Source: an uncultured Lachnospiraceae bacterium
Lineage (GTDB): Bacteria; Bacillota; Clostridia; Lachnospirales; Lachnospiraceae
Reading direction: 5' to 3'
Length of the DNA: 64,000 nt
Assembly: GCA_910579395.1 (NCBI GenBank)
Contig: CAJTUC010000009.1
Location: 49,154-113,153 of the forward strand
The notes under the pieces were generated by a model. The model had not been told where the DNA came from. It searched no databases and saw only the letters and a program-made list of their open reading frames with translations. The translations under genes were made by a program, and so were the position numbers. Position 1 is the first letter of the stretch. Each line of letters opens with the position of its first letter. Positions 8,741 to 17,035 of this stretch are shown here, one piece after another.

Positions 8741-9000
8741 TATTGCTTCAGGTCCAGTATTGGAATATTCGCATACAAAGTCGGATTTTTGGTCCGTCCC
8801 ATACTGCTTGTTTTGGTAATCTGAATTTCCATACTTTCCGTATCGATCTTCATATATTTCGATATGACCTTTGCAATGTCATTTTTAATCATTTCCATCA
8901 TCTCCGGGGAACAGTTCACCCGGTCGGAAATCAGTAATATTTTCAGCCTGTCCTTGGCAATCTCTCTGGAACTTTTTCGTTTTAAAATATTTTTGAACAA
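8740..9000 (-). CDS. minE: Cell division topological specificity factor MinE
   Basis: An 86-residue protein that stimulates MinD ATPase and drives pole-to-pole Min oscillation. The N-terminal membrane-binding and MinD-contact region (FKNILKRKSSREIAKDRLKILL) and the C-terminal dimerisation domain are both present. The start is TTG at 9000; no ATG would retain the family N-terminus, and GGGGG, contributed by the end of minD, lies upstream. The Min system here is the oscillating type (MinE) and no DivIVA/MinJ pair is seen in the window. Confidence 0.92.
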   Translation of the reverse strand: MFKNILKRKSSREIAKDRLKILLISDRVNCSPEMMEMIKNDIAKVISKYMKIDTESMEIQITKTSSMGRTKNPTLYANIPILDLKQ

Positions 9001-9012
9001 TCCTCTTACCCC

Positions 9013-9804
9013 CTAACTTCGATGGAAAATACCTGTTATTTTTGTCCAGAAAGAAATGCCTCGTTCAAAGTCCAGAAAAGGAACTTCTTTCCCGTTAACT
9101 CTGTAACAGATATTCTGATAGGCCTGTCCGGCAAGAGTATTGCTTCCGACTAACGGTTCGCCCTGATTTGTGGCGATAACGACGTTTTCATCATCTGGTA
9201 CCAGTCCGATCAACGGAATGGATAAAATATCCACCACATCATCGGAGGACATCATATCGCCTCTTTTAATCATATCATAACGAATCCGATTGATGATAAG
9301 GTCGATTTTCTGTATTTCGTTTGCTTCCAACAATCCGATAATCCGGTCCGCATCCCGGATAGAAGAAACTTCAGGCGTCGTAACGACTAACGCCCTGTCA
9401 GCTCCGGCAATGGCATTTTGAAATCCCTGTTCAATTCCGGCCGGACAATCCAGAATAATATAATCGAATTGGTCTTTTAAATGGCTTATCATTTTTACCA
9501 TCTGTGCGGGATTTACTGCACTTTTATCCCTTGTCTGTGCAGACGGTAAGAGAAATAGCGTCGGGTAACGCTTATCCCTCACAAGCGCCTGTTTGATTCG
9601 GCAGTTGCCTTCTACGACATCTACCAGATTGTAAACAATGCGGCTTTCAAGCCCCATGACCACATCCAGATTCCGCAGCCCGATATCCGTATCGATCAAA
9701 ATGACCTTTTTGCCCATGGCAGCCAGACCTGTACCAACGTTTGCTGAAGTAGTGGTCTTTCCTACCCCGCCTTTCCCTGATGTGACGACAATTACTTCAC
9801 TCAT
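9013..9804 (-). CDS. minD: Septum site-determining ATPase MinD
   Basis: A 263-residue Walker-type ATPase that binds the membrane as an ATP dimer, recruits MinC and is released by MinE. It has the deviant Walker A GKGGVGKTT near residue 10, LIDTDIGLRNLD, and the DCPAG Walker B region. The C-terminal amphipathic membrane-targeting helix is GISFWTKITGIFHR. I used the ATG at 9804 because GGAGG lies seven bases upstream; a TTG two codons earlier is less likely. Thirteen bases separate it from minE. Confidence 0.96.
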   Translation of the reverse strand: MSEVIVVTSGKGGVGKTTTSANVGTGLAAMGKKVILIDTDIGLRNLDVVMGLESRIVYNLVDVVEGNCRIKQALVRDKRYPTLFLLPSAQTRDKSAVNPAQMVKMISHLKDQFDYIILDCPAGIEQGFQNAIAGADRALVVTTPEVSSIRDADRIIGLLEANEIQKIDLIINRIRYDMIKRGDMMSSDDVVDILSIPLIGLVPDDENVVIATNQGEPLVGSNTLAGQAYQNICYRVNGKEVPFLDFERGISFWTKITGIFHRS

Positions 9805-9849
9805 ACTCAAACCTCCAAAATGAATCGTTATCGTCCCCTGAACTTCTGT

Positions 9850-10530
9850 CTAAATAGGCAGCGCATTCAGTAATTCTTTGGTAATGGCTTCCATCATGAC
9901 TCGACCGTCTTTTACATAAGCAATTTTGGGCTGAACCTTCGGTTTTATTGACCATTTGCTTTGTTTCTCGGATGATTTGTATTTGAATTCACCTATTTTG
10001 AGTTTTTCCGGTGACATTTCAAGCGCAACAACGAAATGATGGTCAAGGCCGTTGCCGCCGGCATAAGCCTGTCCATATAATCCGCCCAGAACAACGATAT
10101 CCTTACTGGAAATAATACTGGCGCCGGGATAGACATCTCCCATCACGATTATGCTGTTTTCCGTCTCCAGCGTCTGACCACCCTTCAGGGTTCCTTTATA
10201 GAACTGTCCCACGTTTTCCATTTCATGCTGATGGAATTCGAGCTGCTGTAAGGCGCGGATATAATTTTGATTGTTCTCGTCATCTTTACCGATAATACAA
10301 ATAATATTCAAGGAAGAATTATCGGAAATCACATTCAGAACTTCCCGTTCTTCCGCTTCCGTCAGTTTTCTTCCCTCAAAGGAGATTCCCATATGGGCAT
10401 CTTTGAAAAATTGTGCGGATTCCTTGAATTTTACAGCAATTTCCTCAAGCAGTCTGTCAAATGGCATTGCATCATCCAGATAAAGTGACAAACCGTTCGG
10501 AAAACTTTTAATTATGACTGGATTTTTCAT
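9850..10530 (-). CDS. minC: Septum formation inhibitor MinC
   Basis: A 226-residue inhibitor of FtsZ assembly. The N-terminal half (residues 1-105) is the FtsZ-binding domain. The C-terminal half is the beta-helix MinD-binding domain with the LKGGQTLETENSIIVMGDVYPGASI and KDIVVLGGLYGQAYAG signatures. A lysine-rich tail of about 50 residues follows. The ATG at 10530 lies 15 bases after PBP2, inside the operon minC-minD-minE. Confidence 0.94.
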   Translation of the reverse strand: MKNPVIIKSFPNGLSLYLDDAMPFDRLLEEIAVKFKESAQFFKDAHMGISFEGRKLTEAEEREVLNVISDNSSLNIICIIGKDDENNQNYIRALQQLEFHQHEMENVGQFYKGTLKGGQTLETENSIIVMGDVYPGASIISSKDIVVLGGLYGQAYAGGNGLDHHFVVALEMSPEKLKIGEFKYKSSEKQSKWSIKPKVQPKIAYVKDGRVMMEAITKELLNALPI

Positions 10531-10545
10531 ACTGAAACCACTCCT

Positions 10546-13428
10546 TTAATCTCCATTGATCAGGCCGCCTTCCAATGTTCCTGCAGTACCTGTAATGATC
10601 TCGCTTTCATCTGCGAGCCCATAATAATATTTATAAATCTCTCTTGCAATCTGCGCGGCATAGTCAGAATTATAACCATTGGCCACACGAACGACGACGC
10701 AGATCTCCGGGTCTTCATAAGGCGCGTAACTGACAAAAAGCGCGTGGTTCGGATGGGAAGTACTCTCCTGTGCGGTACCTGTTTTGCCGGCAACGTTGAC
10801 GCCAAGGTCCGAATAATAACTTTTTCCTTCCACGACTCTGCGCATTCCAAGATGAATTGCATTCCAATAAGAAGCATCCATATCGATTCGGTTACGCACT
10901 TCGGCATGATTCTCTTTTTCGTTTTCCCCGTTATGATCTGTAATTTTATCTATTAATGTTAAATTATAACATATTCCGCTGTTCGCAACAGTTGTAACAT
11001 ATCGCGCCAGTCCGACGGTCGTATAGTTATTCGTACCCTGCCCGATTGCAGAACGGACGGAATCCAGATCGGAGACTTTCGGGTCATACTCTTCTATTTC
11101 CACGCCCGAAGGCTCTGATAGGCCATACATATCCGCATATTTTGCGAGCTGATTCAGGCCGACTTCGCTATTGTAAGTATTATCGACAGTGCCGAGCCTG
11201 TAACCGACTTCATAAAAGAACCAGTTACAGGAATGCTGGATACCTCCGGTCACATTCAATGCGCCGTGTGCTCCGCCGTTTGCGGCTATCCAGCATCTCG
11301 GAGGTTGTGTGATTTTATCAAAAGTACCGATACAGGTTATCGTGTCCGTCGTGGTGATGACATTTTCCATCAGGCCAGCCGTTGCGGATACCATTTTAAA
11401 CGTGGAACCGGGAGCCGTTCTCTGCTGGGTTGCGTAATTGTTCATAGGGCGGGACAGATCGCTCTGCAGGCTTGCAAAATAATCCGCATCGACACCATTT
11501 GCCATTTTATTGTTATCATAACTTGGATAAGATACGAGTGCGAGTACATCTCCGGTATTGACATCCGTGATGACAGTCGAACCGGAATACGGCTCCAGAG
11601 CCAGCTGGGCCGGCGTAATATCCAGTTGTTCAATACGGTTTCGCATAAAGGTATATGGCGACAGAGAGCCTCTTTCAAACTGTGCAAGCTCCTCCTCTTC
11701 TACTTTCACAATGTTCTGCTCCAAAAGGAGGGAACAGATCTGACGGCCGGTCAGCTCATCGTTATTGATCATATAACGATAAATTTTTTTCTCAAAATTT
11801 GCGCTGACATCCAGCTTTTCAAAAATATAACTGATGATCTTCGCATAGATTTCCTGGGAATCCGAATACTGTGATATAATATTTAATTTGGATACATCTA
11901 CCCAGTTCTTTGCGATTACATAATTCAGATATTCACTCAGGCTGATGACTTCATCAATTGTCCATGCAATGTAGGTTTCATCATCTTTGTCTATTTCGCT
12001 CTGCATAATGATATTGTTATCATAGAGCATAGATACAATAAAACTTTCATAGACCTGATACTCTTTGGACAATTCATTGTAAGGAGTATTGCCCTCTGTA
12101 AGTTCGGTACGCAGCTGTTCAAAAATCCGGGCTTTTTTGTCCAGATAAGCCTGTGCAACAGCACTTTCTGTTTCTCCGGCAGTCTGAGAAAAGAAACGGC
12201 TCGTATCGATAATATTATTTTCAATACACGCATAATAAACATCGTAAATCGGAATAATGATATTACTGCTTCCCGCGTTTTCGGCCGGAATATATTCTTT
12301 GATATTTTCTATTTTGGCTAACAGAATACTGGCAATCTTCTCTTCAAGAATATGATAGACCGCCTTTTGAAGTTCCGGATCTATGGTCAGCCAGACATCA
12401 TTTCCGGCGACCGGTTCCACCCTGTCGCTCGTTTCAATGACTTTTCCAACATTGTTCACATAGACGATTTCGGAACCTTTCGTTCCCTGAAGCTGTGTTT
12501 CCATAGACGCTTCGATGCCCAGCTTTCCAACCGTGTCATTCAGATCATAATTCGGATTTTCTTCCTGTAAAAGCGCCAGCTCATCATTGGATATTTTTCC
12601 GGTATAACCGAGAATCTGCGCGAAATAGATACTGTCATTATATTCTCGGATGGTTCCCTCGGCAATCGCGACTCCGTCGAGCACGTCCGCATTTTCCATA
12701 ACGACGGCAACCGTTTTTTCGGAAACATTATTTGCAACTGTTGTAGCAATATATTTCTGATAGCTGTTGGCGCTCATGGCATAACGAATCGTAAGGATTT
12801 TCAGGACTTCTTCTTTTGTGTAGCCAAGTCCTTCCTGAAAGCTGTTCTTGTCGTCTTCATCCGCATAACCGCCGATTCCATAACGGGAAGTACTGCATAA
12901 ATAAGTCATTACCTCATCCGGTGTAGCGGTCCGTTCCTTTTCCTGAAGATCATCTATCAGGGCATGTCCATAAATATCGGCAAGAAAACGAAGCTGCTGG
13001 GTTCCTTCCAGATTAAACTGGTAATTGCCGCCTGCGTCCAAAACGATATTGAAATCATTGATAATATGGTCGCCATTTTGTTCTATCATTTGAATCAACC
13101 GGTAGATTGTATCATTCAGATTTGCATTCTTCTCACGGCCCGATTCGTAAACATCTTCAATCGTAACCGAATATGCCAGTTCGTTATAGGCAAGAAGCTC
13201 TCCATTACTTGCATAAATATTCCCCCTTGTCGCTTCGATGGTCCGTGTTTTTGTAATCCGTAACTGAAAATTATCAAAATATTCTTCACCATTAACAATT
13301 TGCAGTTGAAATATCGTGTAAATAAGATAGCTTCCCATACCGAGCAGGACTAGGACCAATACGAGCAGTCTGGAAGTCACCATATTAAATATATTTTCTT
13401 TTAAATGTTCCCATATATTCTCAAACAA
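10546..13428 (-). CDS. mrdA: Penicillin-binding protein 2 with a large insertion
   Basis: A 960-residue class B penicillin-binding protein, the transpeptidase partner of RodA. It has one N-terminal membrane helix (residues 20-40), a dimerisation/pedestal region and a transpeptidase domain with STFK (675-678), SCN (733-735) and KTG (882-884). Usual PBP2 proteins have 600-700 residues. The excess is a mostly helical block of about 245 residues (about 366-611), inserted between LTIDPELQKAVYHILEEKI and the SGSTVITDVNTGDVLALVSYP segment that opens the catalytic domain. The start is TTG at 13428 overlapping the mreD stop; a later ATG at 13383 has no ribosome binding site. Confidence 0.92.
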   Translation of the reverse strand: MFENIWEHLKENIFNMVTSRLLVLVLVLLGMGSYLIYTIFQLQIVNGEEYFDNFQLRITKTRTIEATRGNIYASNGELLAYNELAYSVTIEDVYESGREKNANLNDTIYRLIQMIEQNGDHIINDFNIVLDAGGNYQFNLEGTQQLRFLADIYGHALIDDLQEKERTATPDEVMTYLCSTSRYGIGGYADEDDKNSFQEGLGYTKEEVLKILTIRYAMSANSYQKYIATTVANNVSEKTVAVVMENADVLDGVAIAEGTIREYNDSIYFAQILGYTGKISNDELALLQEENPNYDLNDTVGKLGIEASMETQLQGTKGSEIVYVNNVGKVIETSDRVEPVAGNDVWLTIDPELQKAVYHILEEKIASILLAKIENIKEYIPAENAGSSNIIIPIYDVYYACIENNIIDTSRFFSQTAGETESAVAQAYLDKKARIFEQLRTELTEGNTPYNELSKEYQVYESFIVSMLYDNNIIMQSEIDKDDETYIAWTIDEVISLSEYLNYVIAKNWVDVSKLNIISQYSDSQEIYAKIISYIFEKLDVSANFEKKIYRYMINNDELTGRQICSLLLEQNIVKVEEEELAQFERGSLSPYTFMRNRIEQLDITPAQLALEPYSGSTVITDVNTGDVLALVSYPSYDNNKMANGVDADYFASLQSDLSRPMNNYATQQRTAPGSTFKMVSATAGLMENVITTTDTITCIGTFDKITQPPRCWIAANGGAHGALNVTGGIQHSCNWFFYEVGYRLGTVDNTYNSEVGLNQLAKYADMYGLSEPSGVEIEEYDPKVSDLDSVRSAIGQGTNNYTTVGLARYVTTVANSGICYNLTLIDKITDHNGENEKENHAEVRNRIDMDASYWNAIHLGMRRVVEGKSYYSDLGVNVAGKTGTAQESTSHPNHALFVSYAPYEDPEICVVVRVANGYNSDYAAQIAREIYKYYYGLADESEIITGTAGTLEGGLINGD

Positions 13429-13939
13429 ACTTCTTTTCGCCCCTTTTCTCCTGCTGTTCCAGGCTGCGGTTCACACGCAGAATGACAGGATACAAAAACA
13501 GTGTCACGACTACCGTATAGACCATTTCCGGCAGAATAATATGGACAAGGTAGTAACTGAAATCAAATTTTCCACGCAGCAGAAACAGAATGACATAGCA
13601 GATAATTCCATAAAAAAAGTCGCTGCAGAGAATCAGCGTAATCGGCAGCTTGATATCTTCCGGATAAAAGATGATGCTGAATTTTCCGTTGGCATAGCCG
13701 ATATACATATATACCAGCGCATAAAAGCCGATAACGGAACCAAAAAAGATATCCACGAGCAGACCGCTGAAAAAGCCGATGAGCAGACCATTTTTCTCGC
13801 CCCGCATAAAACCGAAAGAGGCGGTCAGTACGATCAGGAGATTCGGAACAATGCCGCCAAAAGCGAGTGCGCGGAAAACGGTGCACTGCATCAGGAAACA
13901 TATAAAAATAAAAAAAGCGGTCACAATAACGCGTTTCAT
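13421..13939 (-). CDS. mreD: Rod shape-determining protein MreD
   Basis: A 172-residue polytopic membrane protein with five to six predicted helices, part of the MreBCD elongation complex. Family features are weak but position and topology are diagnostic: it follows mreC and precedes PBP2, and the segment PNLLIVLTASFGFMRGEKNGLLIGFFSGLLVDIF is typical of MreD. It overlaps the PBP2 start by eight bases. The ATG at 13939 follows a family II repeat that brings GAGGAAAGGCATGG upstream. Confidence 0.9.
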   Translation of the reverse strand: MKRVIVTAFFIFICFLMQCTVFRALAFGGIVPNLLIVLTASFGFMRGEKNGLLIGFFSGLLVDIFFGSVIGFYALVYMYIGYANGKFSIIFYPEDIKLPITLILCSDFFYGIICYVILFLLRGKFDFSYYLVHIILPEMVYTVVVTLFLYPVILRVNRSLEQQEKRGEKKFV

Positions 13940-13950
13940 GAATCCTTATA

Positions 13951-14025
13951 CCCATGCCTTTCCTCATCCTGCGATGTTTGAGCCATCAGGCGCAAACTCG
14001 CGATTGAAAATTTCCAATTTTCAAC
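13951..14025 (-). repeat. Start-codon-associated hairpin repeat (family II, copy 1)
   Basis: Between mreC and mreD. Minus strand: hairpin TTGAAAATT/AATTTTCAA (14004-14024), then GCGAGTTTG pairing with CAAACATCGC (one bulge), then GAGGAAAGGCATGG just before mreD. The same modules occur upstream of other genes in the window. Confidence 0.65.
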
Positions 14026-14038
14026 CTTACCTCTTGTC

Positions 14039-14908
14039 TTATTCTTCGATCGTCTGCTTTAGTTCCAGTATGACAAGAACTTCCTCCAAATGTTCGAAAT
14101 CTACTGCCGGTGTAATGTATCCTGATTTGGTCAGATTGTTAGAATCGGTATTGATGGTATTAATGTATCCAATCAGAATGCCCGGAAGGTATTTGTCGCT
14201 TATATTGGAAGTTACAATTTTATCGCCTTCCACGACAACGTTATCGCTGTCCTTCAGCTGTTCAAAAGAAATGATACCGGAAGCATACAGACGCAGGTCT
14301 CCGTTGACGACCATATTGTCGGAACTGGACAGTACCATTGCACTTACGTTGGAATCGTCGGCAATGATGGCTTTTACCTTAGACCAGTTCGGTCCGGTAT
14401 CCACAATACGCCCCACCAGACCGCTGCCGGCTATGACATTCATATCGATCGCAAGTCCGTCATCCGAACCTTTATTGATGACAAAAGAATAAAACCAGTT
14501 GCCGGAATCCCTTGCGATGATTCGTGCGCCGATTTTTTCATATTCATCATATTGGGAATCCAGCTCGTACAATTCCCGCAGGCTGGTAAGCTCATACCGG
14601 TCCTGCTGTAACCTTGTATTCTCTATCGTCAGATCGTCTATCCGTGCTTTCAGCATCTCATTTTCTGCGATCAGATCCCGAATCTGCCCAAGTTCTTCCG
14701 AGCGGCTGCGTAAAAAACTGCCTGCCGCACTGACACCCTCCTGGAACGGGACAATGATATATCCGGCAACAGAACCCAAAGGTCCGCTGAAAATGGTCGT
14801 ATTGAACGTAAGCAGCACCATACCGGTACATAGAATTGTTAAAATGAAAAGGAGGTATTTTCCCGGCAGGATAAATTTCTCCCCTTTTCTTTTTATAATT
14901 GGACTCAT
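14039..14908 (-). CDS. mreC: Rod shape-determining protein MreC
   Basis: A 289-residue bitopic protein that links MreB to the extracytoplasmic wall synthases. It has a cytoplasmic basic start, a membrane helix (about residues 17-38), a coiled coil (about 68-115, EELGQIRDLIAENEMLKARIDDLTIENTRLQ) and two beta domains containing the GLVGRIVDTGPNWSKVKAI signature. The ATG at 14908 overlaps the mreB stop (ATGA), indicating tight coupling. Confidence 0.94.
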   Translation of the reverse strand: MSPIIKRKGEKFILPGKYLLFILTILCTGMVLLTFNTTIFSGPLGSVAGYIIVPFQEGVSAAGSFLRSRSEELGQIRDLIAENEMLKARIDDLTIENTRLQQDRYELTSLRELYELDSQYDEYEKIGARIIARDSGNWFYSFVINKGSDDGLAIDMNVIAGSGLVGRIVDTGPNWSKVKAIIADDSNVSAMVLSSSDNMVVNGDLRLYASGIISFEQLKDSDNVVVEGDKIVTSNISDKYLPGILIGYINTINTDSNNLTKSGYITPAVDFEHLEEVLVILELKQTIEE

Positions 14909-15915
14909 TTACTCATTCCTTCTATTGCATATGCCACCGATTTATAATTATCTTCATTTATGATTTTGGCAAGTCCGAGCGCAACACTTTCAATCGGATG
15001 TTCGGAAAGATTGACTTTCAGGCCGGTTCCTCTGCTCATAAGCTGTGCCAGATTGTTGACCTGGGAAGCTCCGCCCGTCAGATAAACACCGTGTCTGTAA
15101 ATATCCGCCGCCAGTTCCGGAGGCGTCCGCTCCAAAATAACCTTGATGTTATCGATAATCGTATTAAAATGTTCTGTCAGGCATTCGTTTACGAGAACAG
15201 TCGGTATCTCACGTTCTACCGGAAGTCCTGTTACGATATCACGTCCATAAACGACAGCTCCGCACTTCTGTGCTTCGAGTTCAGACAACGCTATCTTCAC
15301 ATTCTCAGCTGTTTTGCCGCCAATGATCAGGCTGTACTCCCGCCGCACCGCCGCTTTAATCGCTTCGTCGAATTTTCTTCCGCCTACTTTGACAAGCTTG
15401 CTTAAAACAATGCCGCCGAGGGACAGAATCGATATCTCCGTCGTATCAAAACCGACATTTACGACAAGAACACCCTGGGAATTTTTGACATCGATACCAA
15501 GCCCGAGTCCATCTGCTACGGCCTTATCTACGACCATGACTTTTTTCGCTTTGACATTAGACTCTTTTACAAGATCTTTAAAAGCGCGTTTTTCTACTTC
15601 CGTCACATCCCATGGGACCGCAATATAATAATCCGCAGGCCGCAGGCCGCCCTTCATAAGATCTATCATAAAATATTTTATGAGGGTTTCCATGTTCTGT
15701 ATGTCTGCAATGACACCATTACTTAAAGGATAAGTAATATGGATATTCCCCGGCGTCTTTTCATACATATCGAAAGCCGAATTCCCGTATGCGAACAAAG
15801 TTCTCTTGTTCTCGATTGCAATCATGTTCTTTTCTACAAAAACATTATCATCTGCACGATTGTATATTTTAATATTGCTCGTCCCAAGATCAATTCCAAA
15901 TGCGTTATTTGCCAA
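14905..15915 (-). CDS. mreB: Actin-like cell-shape protein MreB
   Basis: A 336-residue bacterial actin that forms membrane filaments guiding wall elongation. Phosphate-binding loops FGIDLGTSNIKIY (near the N-terminus) and VVNVGFDTTEISIL, plus GGRKFDEAI and the late LTGGASQVNNL motif, are present. It is more divergent than typical MreB (TSNIK in place of TANTL), so it may be a lineage-specific paralogue, but mreC and mreD follow directly. I chose the TTG at 15915 because AAAGGAG lies eight bases upstream; the TTG at 15933 overlaps the radC stop. Confidence 0.9.
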   Translation of the reverse strand: MANNAFGIDLGTSNIKIYNRADDNVFVEKNMIAIENKRTLFAYGNSAFDMYEKTPGNIHITYPLSNGVIADIQNMETLIKYFMIDLMKGGLRPADYYIAVPWDVTEVEKRAFKDLVKESNVKAKKVMVVDKAVADGLGLGIDVKNSQGVLVVNVGFDTTEISILSLGGIVLSKLVKVGGRKFDEAIKAAVRREYSLIIGGKTAENVKIALSELEAQKCGAVVYGRDIVTGLPVEREIPTVLVNECLTEHFNTIIDNIKVILERTPPELAADIYRHGVYLTGGASQVNNLAQLMSRGTGLKVNLSEHPIESVALGLAKIINEDNYKSVAYAIEGMSK

Positions 15916-15929
15916 AATAAAAACTCCTT

Positions 15930-16682
15930 TCAAGATAATTCATTATCCGCAGATATTTCTCTGGAAGCGGTATGCTCATTCAGCAGCCCGCTCTCTTTAA
16001 AACTGAAATAACTGTTATCACCAATAATAATATGATCCAGCAGGAAAACATCAATTGTTTTTCCGATATCCGCAATCCGCTTCGTAATGCGGATGTCATT
16101 ACTGCTGGGTTCCGGATTGCCGCCCGGATGATTGTGAAGAAGCATAATATGCGTTGCCTGGGAACGGAATGCGCTGATATATACTTCTCTCGGTGATAAA
16201 AGGGAAGCATTGACTGTTCCGGTCGAAAGCAGCAGTTCTTCTAAAAGGTGCATTCCGGAATCGAACAGCAAAAGCAGATTATGCTCTACTTTTTCATGCC
16301 GGAACCGCTCCATATAATAACCAGCAACAGAGGACGGCCTCGTAAAGGATAATTGTTCGCCAGCTTTTGTCTGCGCCATTCTGGTGCACAGCTCGGCAAG
16401 TGCCTTTAGCTTCACAGCCTTGACTTTGCCGATGCCTTTCACTGACATCAGCTTCTGAAGCGGGATGTGATAGAGTCCTAAAAGACCGTTGCCATATCTT
16501 CCGGCAGTCTTCAAAACCTCTTCCCCAAGGTCTCGCGCACTCATCTCCTGCGTCCCGGTTCGTATGATGATCGCAAGCAGTTCAGAATCCGTTAACGTTT
16601 CCGCACCATAGGAAATAAATTTCTCATATGGAAGATTCTGCATCCCACCACTATCATTGTTCTCATACTTAACTAATTTCAT
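15930..16682 (-). CDS. radC: RadC-family JAMM domain protein
   Basis: A 250-residue member of the RadC/DUF2466 family. A helix-hairpin-helix-like part (MSVKGIGKVKAVKLKAL, about residues 79-95) precedes a JAMM metalloprotease-like domain with HNHPGGNPEPSSND (metal ligands His, His and Asp). Biochemical function is not established, although the family is named after a supposed DNA repair role. Its place directly before mreB is the usual Firmicutes order. The ATG at 16682 is preceded without a gap by the TGA of a 30-codon open frame that has its own ribosome binding site. Confidence 0.92.
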   Translation of the reverse strand: MKLVKYENNDSGGMQNLPYEKFISYGAETLTDSELLAIIIRTGTQEMSARDLGEEVLKTAGRYGNGLLGLYHIPLQKLMSVKGIGKVKAVKLKALAELCTRMAQTKAGEQLSFTRPSSVAGYYMERFRHEKVEHNLLLLFDSGMHLLEELLLSTGTVNASLLSPREVYISAFRSQATHIMLLHNHPGGNPEPSSNDIRITKRIADIGKTIDVFLLDHIIIGDNSYFSFKESGLLNEHTASREISADNELS

Positions 16683-16775
16683 TCAGCCTCTTTCCCGACG
16701 GCTTTTCTCTCCTATAGATGTGGCTCCCTTTGGAGACATTTCTATTAGATATGGCTCCTTTAGATACATTTCCAT
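16683..16775 (-). CDS. Candidate 30-residue leader peptide of radC
   Basis: A short open frame, ATG at 16775, TGA at 16683-16685 touching the radC ATG. GGGGAG lies eight bases upstream of its start, a better ribosome binding site than that of radC itself (GAGG, five bases). The peptide starts MEMYLKEPYLIEMSPKG and ends in a basic tail. It contains an imperfect tandem duplication of about 30 bases (GAAATGT...AAAGG.AGCCA.ATCT). It could be a translational-coupling leader or a small protein; I do not recognise it. Confidence 0.4.
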   Translation of the reverse strand: MEMYLKEPYLIEMSPKGATSIGEKSRRERG

Positions 16776-16862
16776 TGCAAAAACTCCCCATCCTGAATAT
16801 TCTATCACAATCCTTTTTTTCTGTATACAAAATTTCCCAATTTTTTATTATTTTGCAGTAAT

Positions 16863-17029
16863 TCTGCGGCCGGGCAGGACGGTGTATCGTTCCTTTGAAG
16901 GCACGCTTTCGCTCCGCCAAGCGCTGTAACGGTACTAAGTTCAAAATCCGCAAAGCGTCTTTTTCACTAAGTGCCGACGCGCTTTAAGGGCCTTCGCAGG
17001 AACGATACACCGTCCTGCCCGGCCGCAGA
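16863..17029. repeat. 167-bp element with 32-bp perfect terminal inverted repeats
   Basis: Positions 16863-16894 and 16998-17029 are perfect reverse complements (start TCTGCGGCCGGGCAGGACGG). A short further match (GAAGG) follows inside each arm. The 103-base centre has no convincing open frame but contains short palindromes such as CACTTAGTG. It begins six bases past the stop of the gene at 17036 and is much more GC-rich than its flanks. It could be a miniature transposable element, a large transcript-end hairpin or a processed RNA. No target-site duplication is obvious. Confidence 0.7.
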
Positions 17030-17035
17030 TTGCTG

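Noticed and set aside
11233..11874. Plus-strand open frame opposite PBP2
   Set aside because: Lies over the catalytic domain and insertion of a complete gene; no domain or start signal.
16863..17029. Integron attC-like site
   Set aside because: Arms are perfectly symmetric and 32 bases long, with no core-site motif and no integrase nearby.
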